Assembly: GCF_000472965.1 (NCBI RefSeq)
Contig: NZ_AXAU01000005.1
Coordinates: forward strand, 342,501 to 392,571
Source of the DNA: Bradyrhizobium murdochi
GTDB lineage: Bacteria > Pseudomonadota > Alphaproteobacteria > Rhizobiales > Xanthobacteraceae
DNA: 50,071 nucleotides
Reading direction: 5' to 3'
In this document: positions 24,954 through 33,225 of the stretch, piece after piece
Layout: each line of letters starts with the position of its first letter
How positions within the stretch are numbered: the first letter of the stretch is position 1
The notes under the pieces: generated by a model
What the model saw: the letters and a program-made list of their open reading frames with translations, nothing else
Told to the model about the DNA's origin: nothing
Database searches by the model: none
Program-made: the position numbers and the translations under genes

Positions 24954-25422
24954 ATGGGCCTGAGTTCGATTGCATCTTGGCACCAGGATTGGCTTTCCCG
25001 CGCGGCGACGAACAACGACGTGATCGATGGCGGAGCGGGTAACGATCTCATCACGGCCGGTGCCGGCGACGACATCATCGAGGGTGGAGAGGGCGTCGAT
25101 ACCGCGAATTTTTCCGGCAATGTGCGTGACTACGACATCTCGACTGTCGACGACCAACTGGTGGTGAACGACCTGCGTCGCAGGCCGCGACGGTACCGAT
25201 CATCTCACACGTCTTGTATTCCTGCAGTTCGCCGATGACATCGTCGACGCCAGCGGGCCGTTCGCCAGTCCGGCGCAGAGCTCCGGCTGCGCGCTGAAAA
25301 TGCAGCGCCGTTCTGAACAGCGCAGGCCGCGATCCGTTCATTTTCAGCGAGGTGGTCAGACATGCTGCGGCAAGGGATTTCAAGGCAGGGAAGTCAATCG
25401 GAGACCGCGTGAGCCGGATTGA
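24954..25422 (+). pseudogene. RTX (hemolysin-type Ca2+-binding) repeat protein remnant, frameshifted
   Basis: From the ATG at 24954 the frame encodes nonapeptide RTX repeats (NNDVIDGGAGNDLI, GAGDDIIEGG) followed by GVDTANFSGNVRDYDIS and VVNDL. Near 25173-25177 the family-like sequence moves to the +1 frame (VAGRDGTDHLTRLVFLQFAD), which runs to a stop at 25420-25422; the original frame stops at 25238. Removing one base restores a 155-residue protein. RTX proteins normally are several hundred residues, with a catalytic or adhesive N-terminus and a C-terminal type I secretion signal, so this is most likely the 3' remnant of a larger gene. No secretion genes are adjacent. Confidence 0.75.
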
Positions 25423-25782
25423 TCCCGGTCATGATGTATCCATGATTCACCTGATATCGGACCACCTGCTCTTCACCTGATCGGGCAGATGCCGTGGTTC
25501 GTGGGCTGAGGCCGATCTCGCCAGCCAGGCGACGCGAAACGCGCCGGCTGCAAGGCTTTTCGACAAATCGTAAAATTTATTCGAAACAGCAGGGCGGGTT
25601 TGTGCGTTGCGTTCTCGCAAGCCCTCACGGTGGCATCTGGCTGCAGCTTCCTGCGACATCCAATTGCAACCATCCGAATTGTTCCCGGTCCCGCATTGTT
25701 GCGCTGTCGTTGCATTCGAAATAGCATCGATTGAGAGTCATGAGCGGGGCAGGGCAGAAGAAATGACATATGAGGTCCTTCT
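25423..25782. other. Gene-free stretch upstream of the zinc-ribbon methyltransferase
   Basis: About 360 bp with no supported gene. It contains A/T-richer patches near 25560-25585 and 25700-25730 that could hold a promoter for the downstream methyltransferase. Short antisense ORFs have no recognisable product. Confidence 0.4.
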
Positions 25783-26763
25783 TTGCAGCTTTCTGCCGTC
25801 GATCATTCGGTAGCGAATACGGAACCCACGCACTGGAAGAAGCGCCTTCGCTGTCCTCGCTGCTCGTCGCCGCTGCGGAACGTGTGGTCACAGCCAACCT
25901 GCTCGAACCGTGCCTGCGATTATAGCAAGGTCGGGTTTCCGATGATCGGCTCGCAGCCGGTGCTGATCGATTTCGCAGCAAGCATTTTTGAACGCAGGAT
26001 GTACGAGGCCGAGAATGGCTCGGCGCTGCAGCGGGACGTCAGCCGCCGTTCCCTTGGATCGCGGCTGCATCGCCTTACCTTTGGAGGCAATCCGGTTGCG
26101 GTCGCCAACAGCGCAACGTTCATCGAGCTGTTGAAGCGGGAGTCGAGGCGGCCGGTTGTACTCGTTGTCGGTGGCGGAACGATCGGTTTGGGCGCAGACG
26201 AACTCTACCGGGACGACTCCATCGAGCTTGTCGGCACCGACGTCTACGCTTCGCCGCACACCGTGCTGGTGGCTGACGCCCACAGCCTACCCTTCGAAGA
26301 CGGCGTGTTCGACGGCGTCTGGGTGCAGGCGGTGCTGGAACATGTGCTGGAGCCAGCAACGGTCGTTGCCGAGCTGCATCGGGTGCTGCGGCTGGAAGGC
26401 CTGGTCTATGCGGAGACGCCGTTCATGCAGCAGGTGCACGAGCGGGCCTATGACTTTTCGCGCTTTACGCAGAGCGGTCACCGCTGGCTGTTCAGGCGAT
26501 TTTCCGAGATCAACGCCGGACCGGTCGGCGGCGCCGGTGTGGCGCTTGAATGGTCAATCCGCTATTTCGCGCGCGCGCTCGGTGCGGGCAACAAGCTGTC
26601 ACGCTTGATCGTGCTGCCGTTCTTCTGGATCAGATATCTCGATGCGTTCGGTCGCGGCCGGGCCGCAGCAGATGCCGCCAGCGGCTTCTTCTTTCTGGGC
26701 CGCAGGGCCGAACAGTCGATGGATCCGCATGACATGCCGGATTACTACAACCGGCAGAAGTGA
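25783..26763 (+). CDS. SAM-dependent methyltransferase with N-terminal zinc ribbon
   Basis: A 326-residue protein. Four cysteines in CPRCSSPLRNVWSQPTCSNR (C24, C27, C40) and RAC (C45) form a likely zinc ribbon. The methyltransferase core has a SAM motif in VVLVVGGGTIGLGADELY, an acidic residue in VGTDVY and FDGVWVQAVLEHVLEPA of the Methyltransf_11 type. The start is a TTG at 25783, seven bases after GAGG (25772-25775); no in-frame ATG precedes the zinc ribbon. It lies at the outer end of the polysaccharide locus and converges with its minus-strand arm, so a role in glycan modification is possible but unproven. Confidence 0.85.
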   Translation: MQLSAVDHSVANTEPTHWKKRLRCPRCSSPLRNVWSQPTCSNRACDYSKVGFPMIGSQPVLIDFAASIFERRMYEAENGSALQRDVSRRSLGSRLHRLTFGGNPVAVANSATFIELLKRESRRPVVLVVGGGTIGLGADELYRDDSIELVGTDVYASPHTVLVADAHSLPFEDGVFDGVWVQAVLEHVLEPATVVAELHRVLRLEGLVYAETPFMQQVHERAYDFSRFTQSGHRWLFRRFSEINAGPVGGAGVALEWSIRYFARALGAGNKLSRLIVLPFFWIRYLDAFGRGRAAADAASGFFFLGRRAEQSMDPHDMPDYYNRQK

Positions 26764-26783
26764 GTTTCGACCGATGGCGCGCT

Positions 26784-27197
26784 CTAAGAGACGCCCTTAA
26801 TCTTCTTGCATGGCGTGGACGAGGTCGACGACATCCGTGCGACGTCGGTCACGGAGCGGATGGAAAGCTTTTCCTTGCTGGTGATGAAGCGGAGCACGCC
26901 GCGAGGATAGGCGTCGCAGAACTGAGCCAGCGTGGCTGCCGTTGCTGAAACGCTGTCCTGCTTGGGGACCACGGCGATGCCGCCGTCGCGCAGGATATAC
27001 GCATCCTTCACGTTGGGCATGGCTGATGCCGCGACGCAGATCTTGAACAGGTCGTTATAGGCCTGCGGCGTCAGGGACAGGTCCCCGCCGGGCGTTCCCA
27101 GGAGATACTCGCGGCTCTTGCGGCAATTCTCGCTGTCCGCCTGCGCTGCACCGCTTGCGAGCGTCAGCAGCATCGCGGTCGCGACCAGCAGCTTCAT
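26784..27197 (-). CDS. Small secreted cysteine-containing protein coupled to a glycosyltransferase gene
   Basis: A 137-residue protein with a clear signal peptide (MKLLVATAMLLTLASGAAQA, cut before DSENC). The mature part has four cysteines (in SENC, KICV, QFCD and TPCK), suggesting two disulfides in the periplasm, and no known catalytic motif. I recall similar conserved hypothetical proteins with the Rap1a/Tai-like four-helix pattern, but cannot confirm it. The ATG overlaps the stop of the GT4 gene (ATGA, 27197-27194), so it is the last gene of the exopolysaccharide arm. Role unknown; a periplasmic accessory is plausible. Confidence 0.78.
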   Translation of the reverse strand: MKLLVATAMLLTLASGAAQADSENCRKSREYLLGTPGGDLSLTPQAYNDLFKICVAASAMPNVKDAYILRDGGIAVVPKQDSVSATAATLAQFCDAYPRGVLRFITSKEKLSIRSVTDVARMSSTSSTPCKKIKGVS

Positions 27198-28375
27198 GCC
27201 GTTATTCCGATAGCGCGGTCTGCAGATGCCGGCTTGCCGGTGTAGGGCAGGCCATAGGTTGTCGCCGCGCATCGTTCCCATGAAAGGGCGCGGGCATGGG
27301 ATGATGCGCCTGCCGCGAGAATGGCGCGCAGATTCCGATCGGCGGCCAGCTCTGCAATCGCCTGCGATATGCTCTCGGCCGACGGCGGCACGAGAATTCC
27401 AGTCTCGTCGGCGAGCACTGCGTCAGGCACGCCGCCGACGTCGGTCGCGACGCTTGGCAGGCCGGCGGCCCCGGCCTCGAGATAGACCAATCCAAATCCC
27501 TCCACCCGGCCGGTCGTGTCGGGAAGACCCGTCAGGCAAAAGAAATCCGATGCCGCGTAGAGATCGCGGATGTCTTCGTTCGATTGCGGGCCGAGGAAAC
27601 GAATGTCGCAGGCCGCCGCTTCGGCTTCGCGTCGCAGAGCATCGACGTACTCGGCTTCGCCGTCCGGGCCGATCACGAGCCACGTGATGCGCTGGCGCAG
27701 ATCGTCCGGAAGCTGCGATAGCGCGGCAAGCGTCAGATGATGTCCCTTGCGGCGCGTGATGCGCGCGACCGTGATCATCACCAGCCGGTCTTCCGGTAGA
27801 CGATGGGCCAGGCGAATCTCCCGGCGCGTCTGTCGGCCGCCGAACCAGAACTCCGATACGCCGAGATTGATCGCGCTGATCTGGCGCGGGTCGACGGCAA
27901 ACCGCTCGCGGAACAGCGTCTCGGTAAAGCCGCTGTTGGCGACGATCTCCGTCCGCGGTCCGAACACGCCGGCGCCGCGGATCGCCATGCGCTTCAGCGT
28001 CGTCTGCGTTTCGTTGATCTCGGTACCATGCACCGTCATCAATACCCGCGCCTGCGTTCGCCATCTCGAAAGCGCAACCGGAATGAAAAACGGCCAGTCG
28101 GCGGCATGGACCACGTCATATCGGTCGCCGCGGACACCGCGGCGCGTCAGCATGATCTTGCGCGGCATGTCGCGCATGGAGTGGAGGCCGCCGCTGTAGC
28201 GCACGACCTCGAAAGGAAGAGTGCGATCGTCGTCGGCATTCTGCCGTGCGTAGTCCGGCGCCACCACGGTGACCTGGGCGCCGAGCCGGCTGGCGGCTGC
28301 CGCAATTTCGCGCGCGTAAGTCCCAATTCCTCCCATCGCGGGGGCGAACTCGCTGGTCAACAGAAGGATGTTCAA
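27194..28375 (-). CDS. Glycosyltransferase family 4 protein
   Basis: A GT-B fold, retaining glycosyltransferase of about 393 residues. The N-terminal acceptor domain begins LNILLLTSEFAPAMGGIGTY, and the C-terminal donor domain has the EX7E motif in EGFGLVYLEAGAAGLPSVAT. The start is uncertain: the TTG at 28375 (after GAGG, just past the upstream stop) places the first strand at the N-terminus as in relatives, while the ATG at 28423 has AGGA upstream and overlaps the previous gene by 38 bp. It adds one sugar to the lipid-linked repeat unit in the cytoplasm. Donor and linkage are unknown. Confidence 0.92.
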   Translation of the reverse strand: MNILLLTSEFAPAMGGIGTYAREIAAAASRLGAQVTVVAPDYARQNADDDRTLPFEVVRYSGGLHSMRDMPRKIMLTRRGVRGDRYDVVHAADWPFFIPVALSRWRTQARVLMTVHGTEINETQTTLKRMAIRGAGVFGPRTEIVANSGFTETLFRERFAVDPRQISAINLGVSEFWFGGRQTRREIRLAHRLPEDRLVMITVARITRRKGHHLTLAALSQLPDDLRQRITWLVIGPDGEAEYVDALRREAEAAACDIRFLGPQSNEDIRDLYAASDFFCLTGLPDTTGRVEGFGLVYLEAGAAGLPSVATDVGGVPDAVLADETGILVPPSAESISQAIAELAADRNLRAILAAGASSHARALSWERCAATTYGLPYTGKPASADRAIGITA

Positions 28376-28385
28376 CTCGGCGCCC

Positions 28386-29663
28386 TCAGTAAGTTGGCGC
28401 CGCGGCGGCAAGTCCGCGGGCATCCTGAATTTCCTGATGATAGCGGAAGACTCGCGCAAGCTGTGTGCCCGGCGTGAACGCCCGAATGGAGTCGGCGATT
28501 TGTACCGGGTTCATCGTGCCCGCGTCGATCGCATTCCGGACGTCGACGAACCGCTGCGCGAGCGCATCGGCCATGTCGTCGCGGCTGCCGCTTCGCGCCA
28601 CTAGATGGCCGCTGACGCCAGAATGGATCACGGGTTCGAGCTGGGGCAGGTGCATGGCGACGACCGGCCGGCCGACCGCAAGGGTCTCGAGCACGCAGCG
28701 CGGCATGCCTTCGAATTCCGATGTCAGGATGCCGGCATGGGCGCTTGCCAGCGTCTCCGCCATACCGGCGGCGTCCTTGAAGCCGTGGCGGACGGTGATG
28801 TCTTCGATCGCGCCGAACTCTTCGAACCGGTGCGGGTCGCTGGTGCCGATATAGTGAAAGCGTACGTCGCCGTTCAATCGCCGCCGCAGGCGGTCGATTG
28901 TGCGAAACATCAGCGGTGGATCCTTGAATTCATCGAGCCGGCCGGCGAACACGATCTGGAACGGCGACGAGTTCAGCGGCCAGAGTTGCGGCTTGAAGAT
29001 ATCCGTGTTGACCCATGTCCAGAGCGTGTCGATCTTGTCCTTGCGGCGCGGATAGGTCCGCTGCAACCGCTCAGTGATGAACGGATTGACGCAGAGAAAT
29101 TTCTCGCTCATGGCGACGGCAAACCGCTCGCCGGTATTGTGGACGAAGGCGTATTTCCGCAGCAGCGAATCCATCTGCAATTTCGGCGCGCCCTCGCCGT
29201 GAAGCATCTGCACGAACGGCAGCCGCAGGATCGCCGGCAACCAGGAGAATTCCACCCGCCGCAGATCGACCGAGCACCGCCTGGCGCGGATCAGCCTTGC
29301 GATCGGGCCGAAGTGGCGGAGCAGTGCCATGAAGAACTGCCCGGTCAGCGAGGTGCGGATGCTGCGGGCCGCTTCGCGCGCCTGCTGGTCCGAATAGTGC
29401 AGGATCGGCAGGAAGTCGAAGCCGCGACCCCGGAACGTCATCCGGTGAAGCCGTCCGAGCTCCAGCTCGCCCGTCGAGTCGACGCCAATGAAGAGGATGT
29501 CGGTGTCGGTCGGATGGAACGTAATGAAATCGCGGATGTATGTTTCGAGGCCGCCAACCTTTTCGCCGCGCGGATCGAACGGGTGGATCAGGCAGATCTG
29601 GTAGCGTGGCTTAATCCGGTTGGCATTTCGCGCCCGTAGCGCCAGGGTCAATGTTGAAGTCAT
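28386..29663 (-). CDS. Glycosyltransferase family 4 protein
   Basis: A 425-residue GT4-type enzyme. The N-terminal domain contains CLIHPFDPRGEKVGGLETYI; the donor domain has FAGRLDEFKDPPLMFRTID and the EX7E motif in SEFEGMPRCVLETLAVGRPV. The ATG at 29663 overlaps the stop of the WecB-like gene (ATGA, 29663-29660). The very long upstream frame to 30038 is antisense-like sequence within that gene and is rejected. Predicted to act on the cytoplasmic face on the undecaprenyl-linked oligosaccharide. Confidence 0.92.
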   Translation of the reverse strand: MTSTLTLALRARNANRIKPRYQICLIHPFDPRGEKVGGLETYIRDFITFHPTDTDILFIGVDSTGELELGRLHRMTFRGRGFDFLPILHYSDQQAREAARSIRTSLTGQFFMALLRHFGPIARLIRARRCSVDLRRVEFSWLPAILRLPFVQMLHGEGAPKLQMDSLLRKYAFVHNTGERFAVAMSEKFLCVNPFITERLQRTYPRRKDKIDTLWTWVNTDIFKPQLWPLNSSPFQIVFAGRLDEFKDPPLMFRTIDRLRRRLNGDVRFHYIGTSDPHRFEEFGAIEDITVRHGFKDAAGMAETLASAHAGILTSEFEGMPRCVLETLAVGRPVVAMHLPQLEPVIHSGVSGHLVARSGSRDDMADALAQRFVDVRNAIDAGTMNPVQIADSIRAFTPGTQLARVFRYHQEIQDARGLAAAAPTY

Positions 29664-30454
29664 GCCGCTTTCCTCATGCGTGCCTGGACGATTTGCGGAA
29701 TGGTTCGCGCAACGAGGCGCGGAACAACTGTCATGCATTTGATATAGCGGGGGCCGAGCCGGCGCGGCTCGCGCAGCATGCGCCACGCCCATTCCATGCC
29801 GGTGCTGCGCGCGATAGCCGGCGCGCGGCTTTGCGTGCCGGCGATGAAATCGAGTGCGGCTCCGATGCACAACACGCCCGTTCCATCGAGTTCGTCGAGG
29901 CATCGCGCCGCGAACAGCTCCTGCCTTGGCGCACCCAGCGCGACGAAGCAAAGTCTGGCGCCCGAGGCACGAATGCGCTCGATCGCAGTATCGGCCTCGC
30001 TGGAATAGGGATCGAATCCCGGTCCCGGCGCAAAGCATCCCGCGATCTGCAATCCCTTGAATCGTTCCGATAGGCGTCGGGCCGTCATCTTGAGCGTGAG
30101 GTCATTCGCCCCTAGCAGAAAGACCGGGAGTCCTTTCTTGCGGGCTTCCGCGCAAACCGGCTCGACGAGATCGGCGCCGGTCGTGCGTTCGATTGTCACG
30201 CCCATGAGGCGGCTCAGCACGACAATGGGGAACCCGTCGGCGGTGACAAATCGGGCACGACGATAGGCCGCGCGAAAATTGGCGTGGTGTTGAAGCTGAA
30301 CAACGTGGTCGAGATTGAGCGTGCAGACGCTGAAGTTGTCGCCATGTTGCGCGGCCGACACGATCGAAGACACGGCTTCCGGAAGCGAGGGAACATTGAT
30401 CGTTATCCCATCGACAGTGAGGCTGGGCTGCAACTGCGCTGGTGGTTCCAACAT
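29660..30454 (-). CDS. WecB/TagA/CpsF family glycosyltransferase
   Basis: A 264-residue GT26-family transferase. Hallmarks are TLNLDHVVQLQHH, FVTADGFPIVVLSRLMG, GADLVEPVCAEA, VFLLGANDLT, LGAPRQELFAARC and IGAALDFIAGTQSRAP. Known members transfer ManNAc, ManNAcA or glucose to lipid-linked acceptors, so the donor here is open. It is the first gene of a three-to-four-gene coupled group (26784-30454), starting 205 bp from the divergent GH10 gene. Confidence 0.93.
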   Translation of the reverse strand: MLEPPAQLQPSLTVDGITINVPSLPEAVSSIVSAAQHGDNFSVCTLNLDHVVQLQHHANFRAAYRRARFVTADGFPIVVLSRLMGVTIERTTGADLVEPVCAEARKKGLPVFLLGANDLTLKMTARRLSERFKGLQIAGCFAPGPGFDPYSSEADTAIERIRASGARLCFVALGAPRQELFAARCLDELDGTGVLCIGAALDFIAGTQSRAPAIARSTGMEWAWRMLREPRRLGPRYIKCMTVVPRLVARTIPQIVQARMRKAA

Positions 30455-30659
30455 GTCGACTCCTGCGGATGATGTAATCGAGAGACGTACTCGTGGGGGA
30501 CTATCGGCAGACGCGTTGTTGCGCGGCGGGAACTACGTGCCGAAAATTTTCTCGACGGACATTCGTCACGAAATCGAACTAATGCGACGCAACGATGGCG
30601 ATGCCGCGTTGCGATGGACGAGACATCGCGGCGAATCATTCACATCATGGAGATCAGCT

Positions 30660-31760
30660 ATGCAGGAGTGGTCGAGGCGAGATGCGCTTGCTCTCATCGC
30701 AGGAGCAAGCATTGCTTCGTGCGGCAAGGAAGCATTCGCCGCACAGCCTGCGCAGAGTCTCGGCGTCATCGCAGCTCGTAACGGAATCGTGTTCGGCGCG
30801 GCTGCAGGTCCGGTGATCGACAAGGATCTTGCGTATCGCGAGCTGTATCAAACGCAGGTGCGCATCGTCACGACGGACATCGCAATGAAAATGGGAACCA
30901 TCGCGCCGCAGCCGGGGCCGAAGCGATTCGAGAGCGCAGATCGTCTGCTGCAATTTTGTGCGAGTCACAACGTTCCGATGCGCGGTCACTGCCTGATCTG
31001 GAACGAATGGGTTCCGCAATGGATCAAGAGCATGAGCAGTGCCGAGCGTGAGAGGTTCTTCGATTCCTATATCGACGAAGTGGCTGCCCGCTACGTAGGC
31101 AAATTGCATTCATGGGATGTCGTCAACGAGCCGTTCTGGCCCGGGCACAAGGCGCCCGGCGGCTACCGGCTGGGTCCATGGTACGACACATTCGGTACCG
31201 GCTATGTGCGCCGCGCCTTCGAGCGCGTGGCGAGGATCGACCGAAAGACAAAACTGGTTCTCAACGAGGCGCAGAGCGAACGCGACGACGACGTCGGCCT
31301 CGCGGTGCGCCGCGGCCTGCTGCAACTGGTCGACGAACTGAAGCATGCCGGCGTGCCGCTGCATGCCGTCGGTTTGCAAAGTCACCTGCAGCCTCGCTAT
31401 CCGCACGATCCCGGACGGTTTACCGAATTCCTTCATGCGCTCGCCGGACGTGGCGTCGAGATCTATCTGACCGAGTTCGACGTGCGCGACGACACGTTTC
31501 CGGACGACATCGCAGCGCGCGACGCCATGATCGCCGAGACGGCGGAGAAGTTCCTGACCAACGCGCTTCGGGTGCCGGCCGTCAAAATGGTGATCGCGTG
31601 GGAACTTGCCGATAACTACTCGTTCTATACCGACGCTGCAAAGAAGAAGGATCCGCACGCGCGCCGGCTACCTCGGCCGCTTCCGTTCGATTCGTCGATG
31701 CAGAAGAAGCCGCTTTGGTTCGCGATGGCGCGTGCGTTCGAGAATGCCAGAAAGTCGTAG
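30660..31760 (+). CDS. GH10-family glycoside hydrolase with twin-arginine signal
   Basis: A 366-residue protein. The N-terminus MQEWSRRDALALIAGASIASC is a Tat-type signal (SRRDALALI); IASC at 18-21 fits a lipobox, while AFA just after offers a signal-peptidase I site. The GH10 core has the acid/base Glu157 in WDVVNEPFW and the nucleophile Glu272 in IYLTEFDVRD. The usually conserved WH motif reads GHCLIWNEWVP, with Asn in place of His, so true xylanase activity is doubtful. The ATG at 30660 has GGAGAT upstream; the open frame to 30315 overlaps the divergent WecB-like gene and is rejected. Placement within the polysaccharide locus suggests trimming or release of the polymer. Confidence 0.9.
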   Translation: MQEWSRRDALALIAGASIASCGKEAFAAQPAQSLGVIAARNGIVFGAAAGPVIDKDLAYRELYQTQVRIVTTDIAMKMGTIAPQPGPKRFESADRLLQFCASHNVPMRGHCLIWNEWVPQWIKSMSSAERERFFDSYIDEVAARYVGKLHSWDVVNEPFWPGHKAPGGYRLGPWYDTFGTGYVRRAFERVARIDRKTKLVLNEAQSERDDDVGLAVRRGLLQLVDELKHAGVPLHAVGLQSHLQPRYPHDPGRFTEFLHALAGRGVEIYLTEFDVRDDTFPDDIAARDAMIAETAEKFLTNALRVPAVKMVIAWELADNYSFYTDAAKKKDPHARRLPRPLPFDSSMQKKPLWFAMARAFENARKS

Positions 31761-31782
31761 GCGCCGATGGTGTCGAATGCGC

Positions 31783-33222
31783 TCACGCCCCTGAATGCTG
31801 TGGGCGTGGCCGAAGCATCCGCACCAGCGACGGTGCATAGAGCAGGGCAAGCGCTGCGAAATAGGTGGCAGCGCCTGCCGCAATGTGGGCCGCCAGAATC
31901 GGGATCGTCCGGGCCTCCGGAAATATCCGCAGCACGGCCGCCATGGCGATGGTGGCCAATACGATGCGCACGAGATGGCCGACCGGAAGGCGCAGGCCAA
32001 ATCGTGTAAACCCGATTGAAAAACTCACGGTGGCGGCGGCCAGTGCCGCCAGCACCGTGGCGCCGGCGACGCCGGGTAGTCCCCATCGCGGCAGGAACAA
32101 GACGCTCAACACCACGGTCATCGTCGCGTCGATTGCGGCAATGGCCATCATCCAGCGCGTGCGGTTTTGCAGGAGAAAGACCTGGTCGCCGAAATGGGCG
32201 CGCAGGTTGCGGATTGCGCCGGCGAGCGTGGAAAGCGGCAGGATGGCGAGCGTCACCGTTTGGAACGGCGCTGCGATCAGGAGATGCACGATCTCCGTTC
32301 TCAGTATGATGATGCCGGCGAGGCTTGGCGCCAGGATTGCGACAAGGAGCGCGCTGTTGTTGGCGAGCTGGCGCATTCCGGCCTGGTCGCCGTGTTGCTC
32401 CATGCTCTTCACCGCCAGCGGGAACGCCGCTGCCGTCACCAGCATAGCTGCGACCGCCGCGGCCCGCTGGCCGAGGCCATAGCCGACGGCGAACAGACCG
32501 GCGGCAGCCACTCCGGACATTTCGTTGACGATGAAGCGCGATGCATTGAGGCCGACCCAGCCGAGCGCTCCGCCGATGATCAGCGGGATGCCGTAGCGCA
32601 GGGCGTGGACCACGATCTCCCGATCGATCGGCCACAAGCGGTGACCCCAGCCGATCCAGGGCAGGACGATGAGCGCGGCCGTCAGTTGCGCGGCCGCGTA
32701 ACCCGCAAGTGGCCAATCCGGGGATTGGCCAAGCAGCTTGATCAACACCAGGCCCACGACAAATCCGACGGATGGCCCGAACACCTGCTGGATCGTGTAG
32801 ACGCGGATCTGCTGCCGCGCGCGGGCGCGTTCACCGATGTAGAGGTTGAGCGACCGGGTTATCACATAGGCGATGGCGGCGAGCAGAAGGCCCGTTCCGG
32901 CGCCGGGCGCGATGACCAGATGCAAAATTCCGACGACGGCCGCGCTTTGCAACGCGAGGGACGCCAGCAAGACCGCGTTTTCGGTGCGATAGAAGCGCGG
33001 CGCGTCGTTGACGTCCTGGTAGCGTCCGAGGAAGCGCAGCGCAAATTGCGACCACCAGGCAAGAAAGCCGATCTGCAGCAATTCGTGCGTGGCCGTAATC
33101 AGCGTGATGACGCCGAGCGTGTGCTCGTCGACGACATGCGTCCACACGATCATCGCCAGAAGCTGGAACAGCGGTCCGACGAATTGCGCGGGCAGATAGA
33201 GCAAAGTGTGCTTCAGAAGCAT
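31783..33222 (-). CDS. Wzx-like polysaccharide flippase (MOP superfamily)
   Basis: A 479-residue integral membrane protein with about twelve to fourteen hydrophobic segments across its length, beginning LLYLPAQFVGPLFQLLAMIV and ending in an LLYAPSLVRMLRP tail. The pattern is that of lipopolysaccharide/O-antigen flippases, which move undecaprenyl-linked repeat units across the inner membrane. It begins three bases after the stop of the acyltransferase gene (33226) and faces the GH10 gene convergently across 22 bp. With the Wzy-like polymerase and Wzc/Wza proteins it defines a Wzx/Wzy-type pathway. Confidence 0.92.
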   Translation of the reverse strand: MLLKHTLLYLPAQFVGPLFQLLAMIVWTHVVDEHTLGVITLITATHELLQIGFLAWWSQFALRFLGRYQDVNDAPRFYRTENAVLLASLALQSAAVVGILHLVIAPGAGTGLLLAAIAYVITRSLNLYIGERARARQQIRVYTIQQVFGPSVGFVVGLVLIKLLGQSPDWPLAGYAAAQLTAALIVLPWIGWGHRLWPIDREIVVHALRYGIPLIIGGALGWVGLNASRFIVNEMSGVAAAGLFAVGYGLGQRAAAVAAMLVTAAAFPLAVKSMEQHGDQAGMRQLANNSALLVAILAPSLAGIIILRTEIVHLLIAAPFQTVTLAILPLSTLAGAIRNLRAHFGDQVFLLQNRTRWMMAIAAIDATMTVVLSVLFLPRWGLPGVAGATVLAALAAATVSFSIGFTRFGLRLPVGHLVRIVLATIAMAAVLRIFPEARTIPILAAHIAAGAATYFAALALLYAPSLVRMLRPRPQHSGA

Positions 33223-33225
33223 CGC

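Noticed and set aside
29664..30038. In-frame N-terminal extension of the second GT4 gene
   Set aside because: It lies wholly within the WecB-like gene; the ATGA overlap at 29663 marks the real start.
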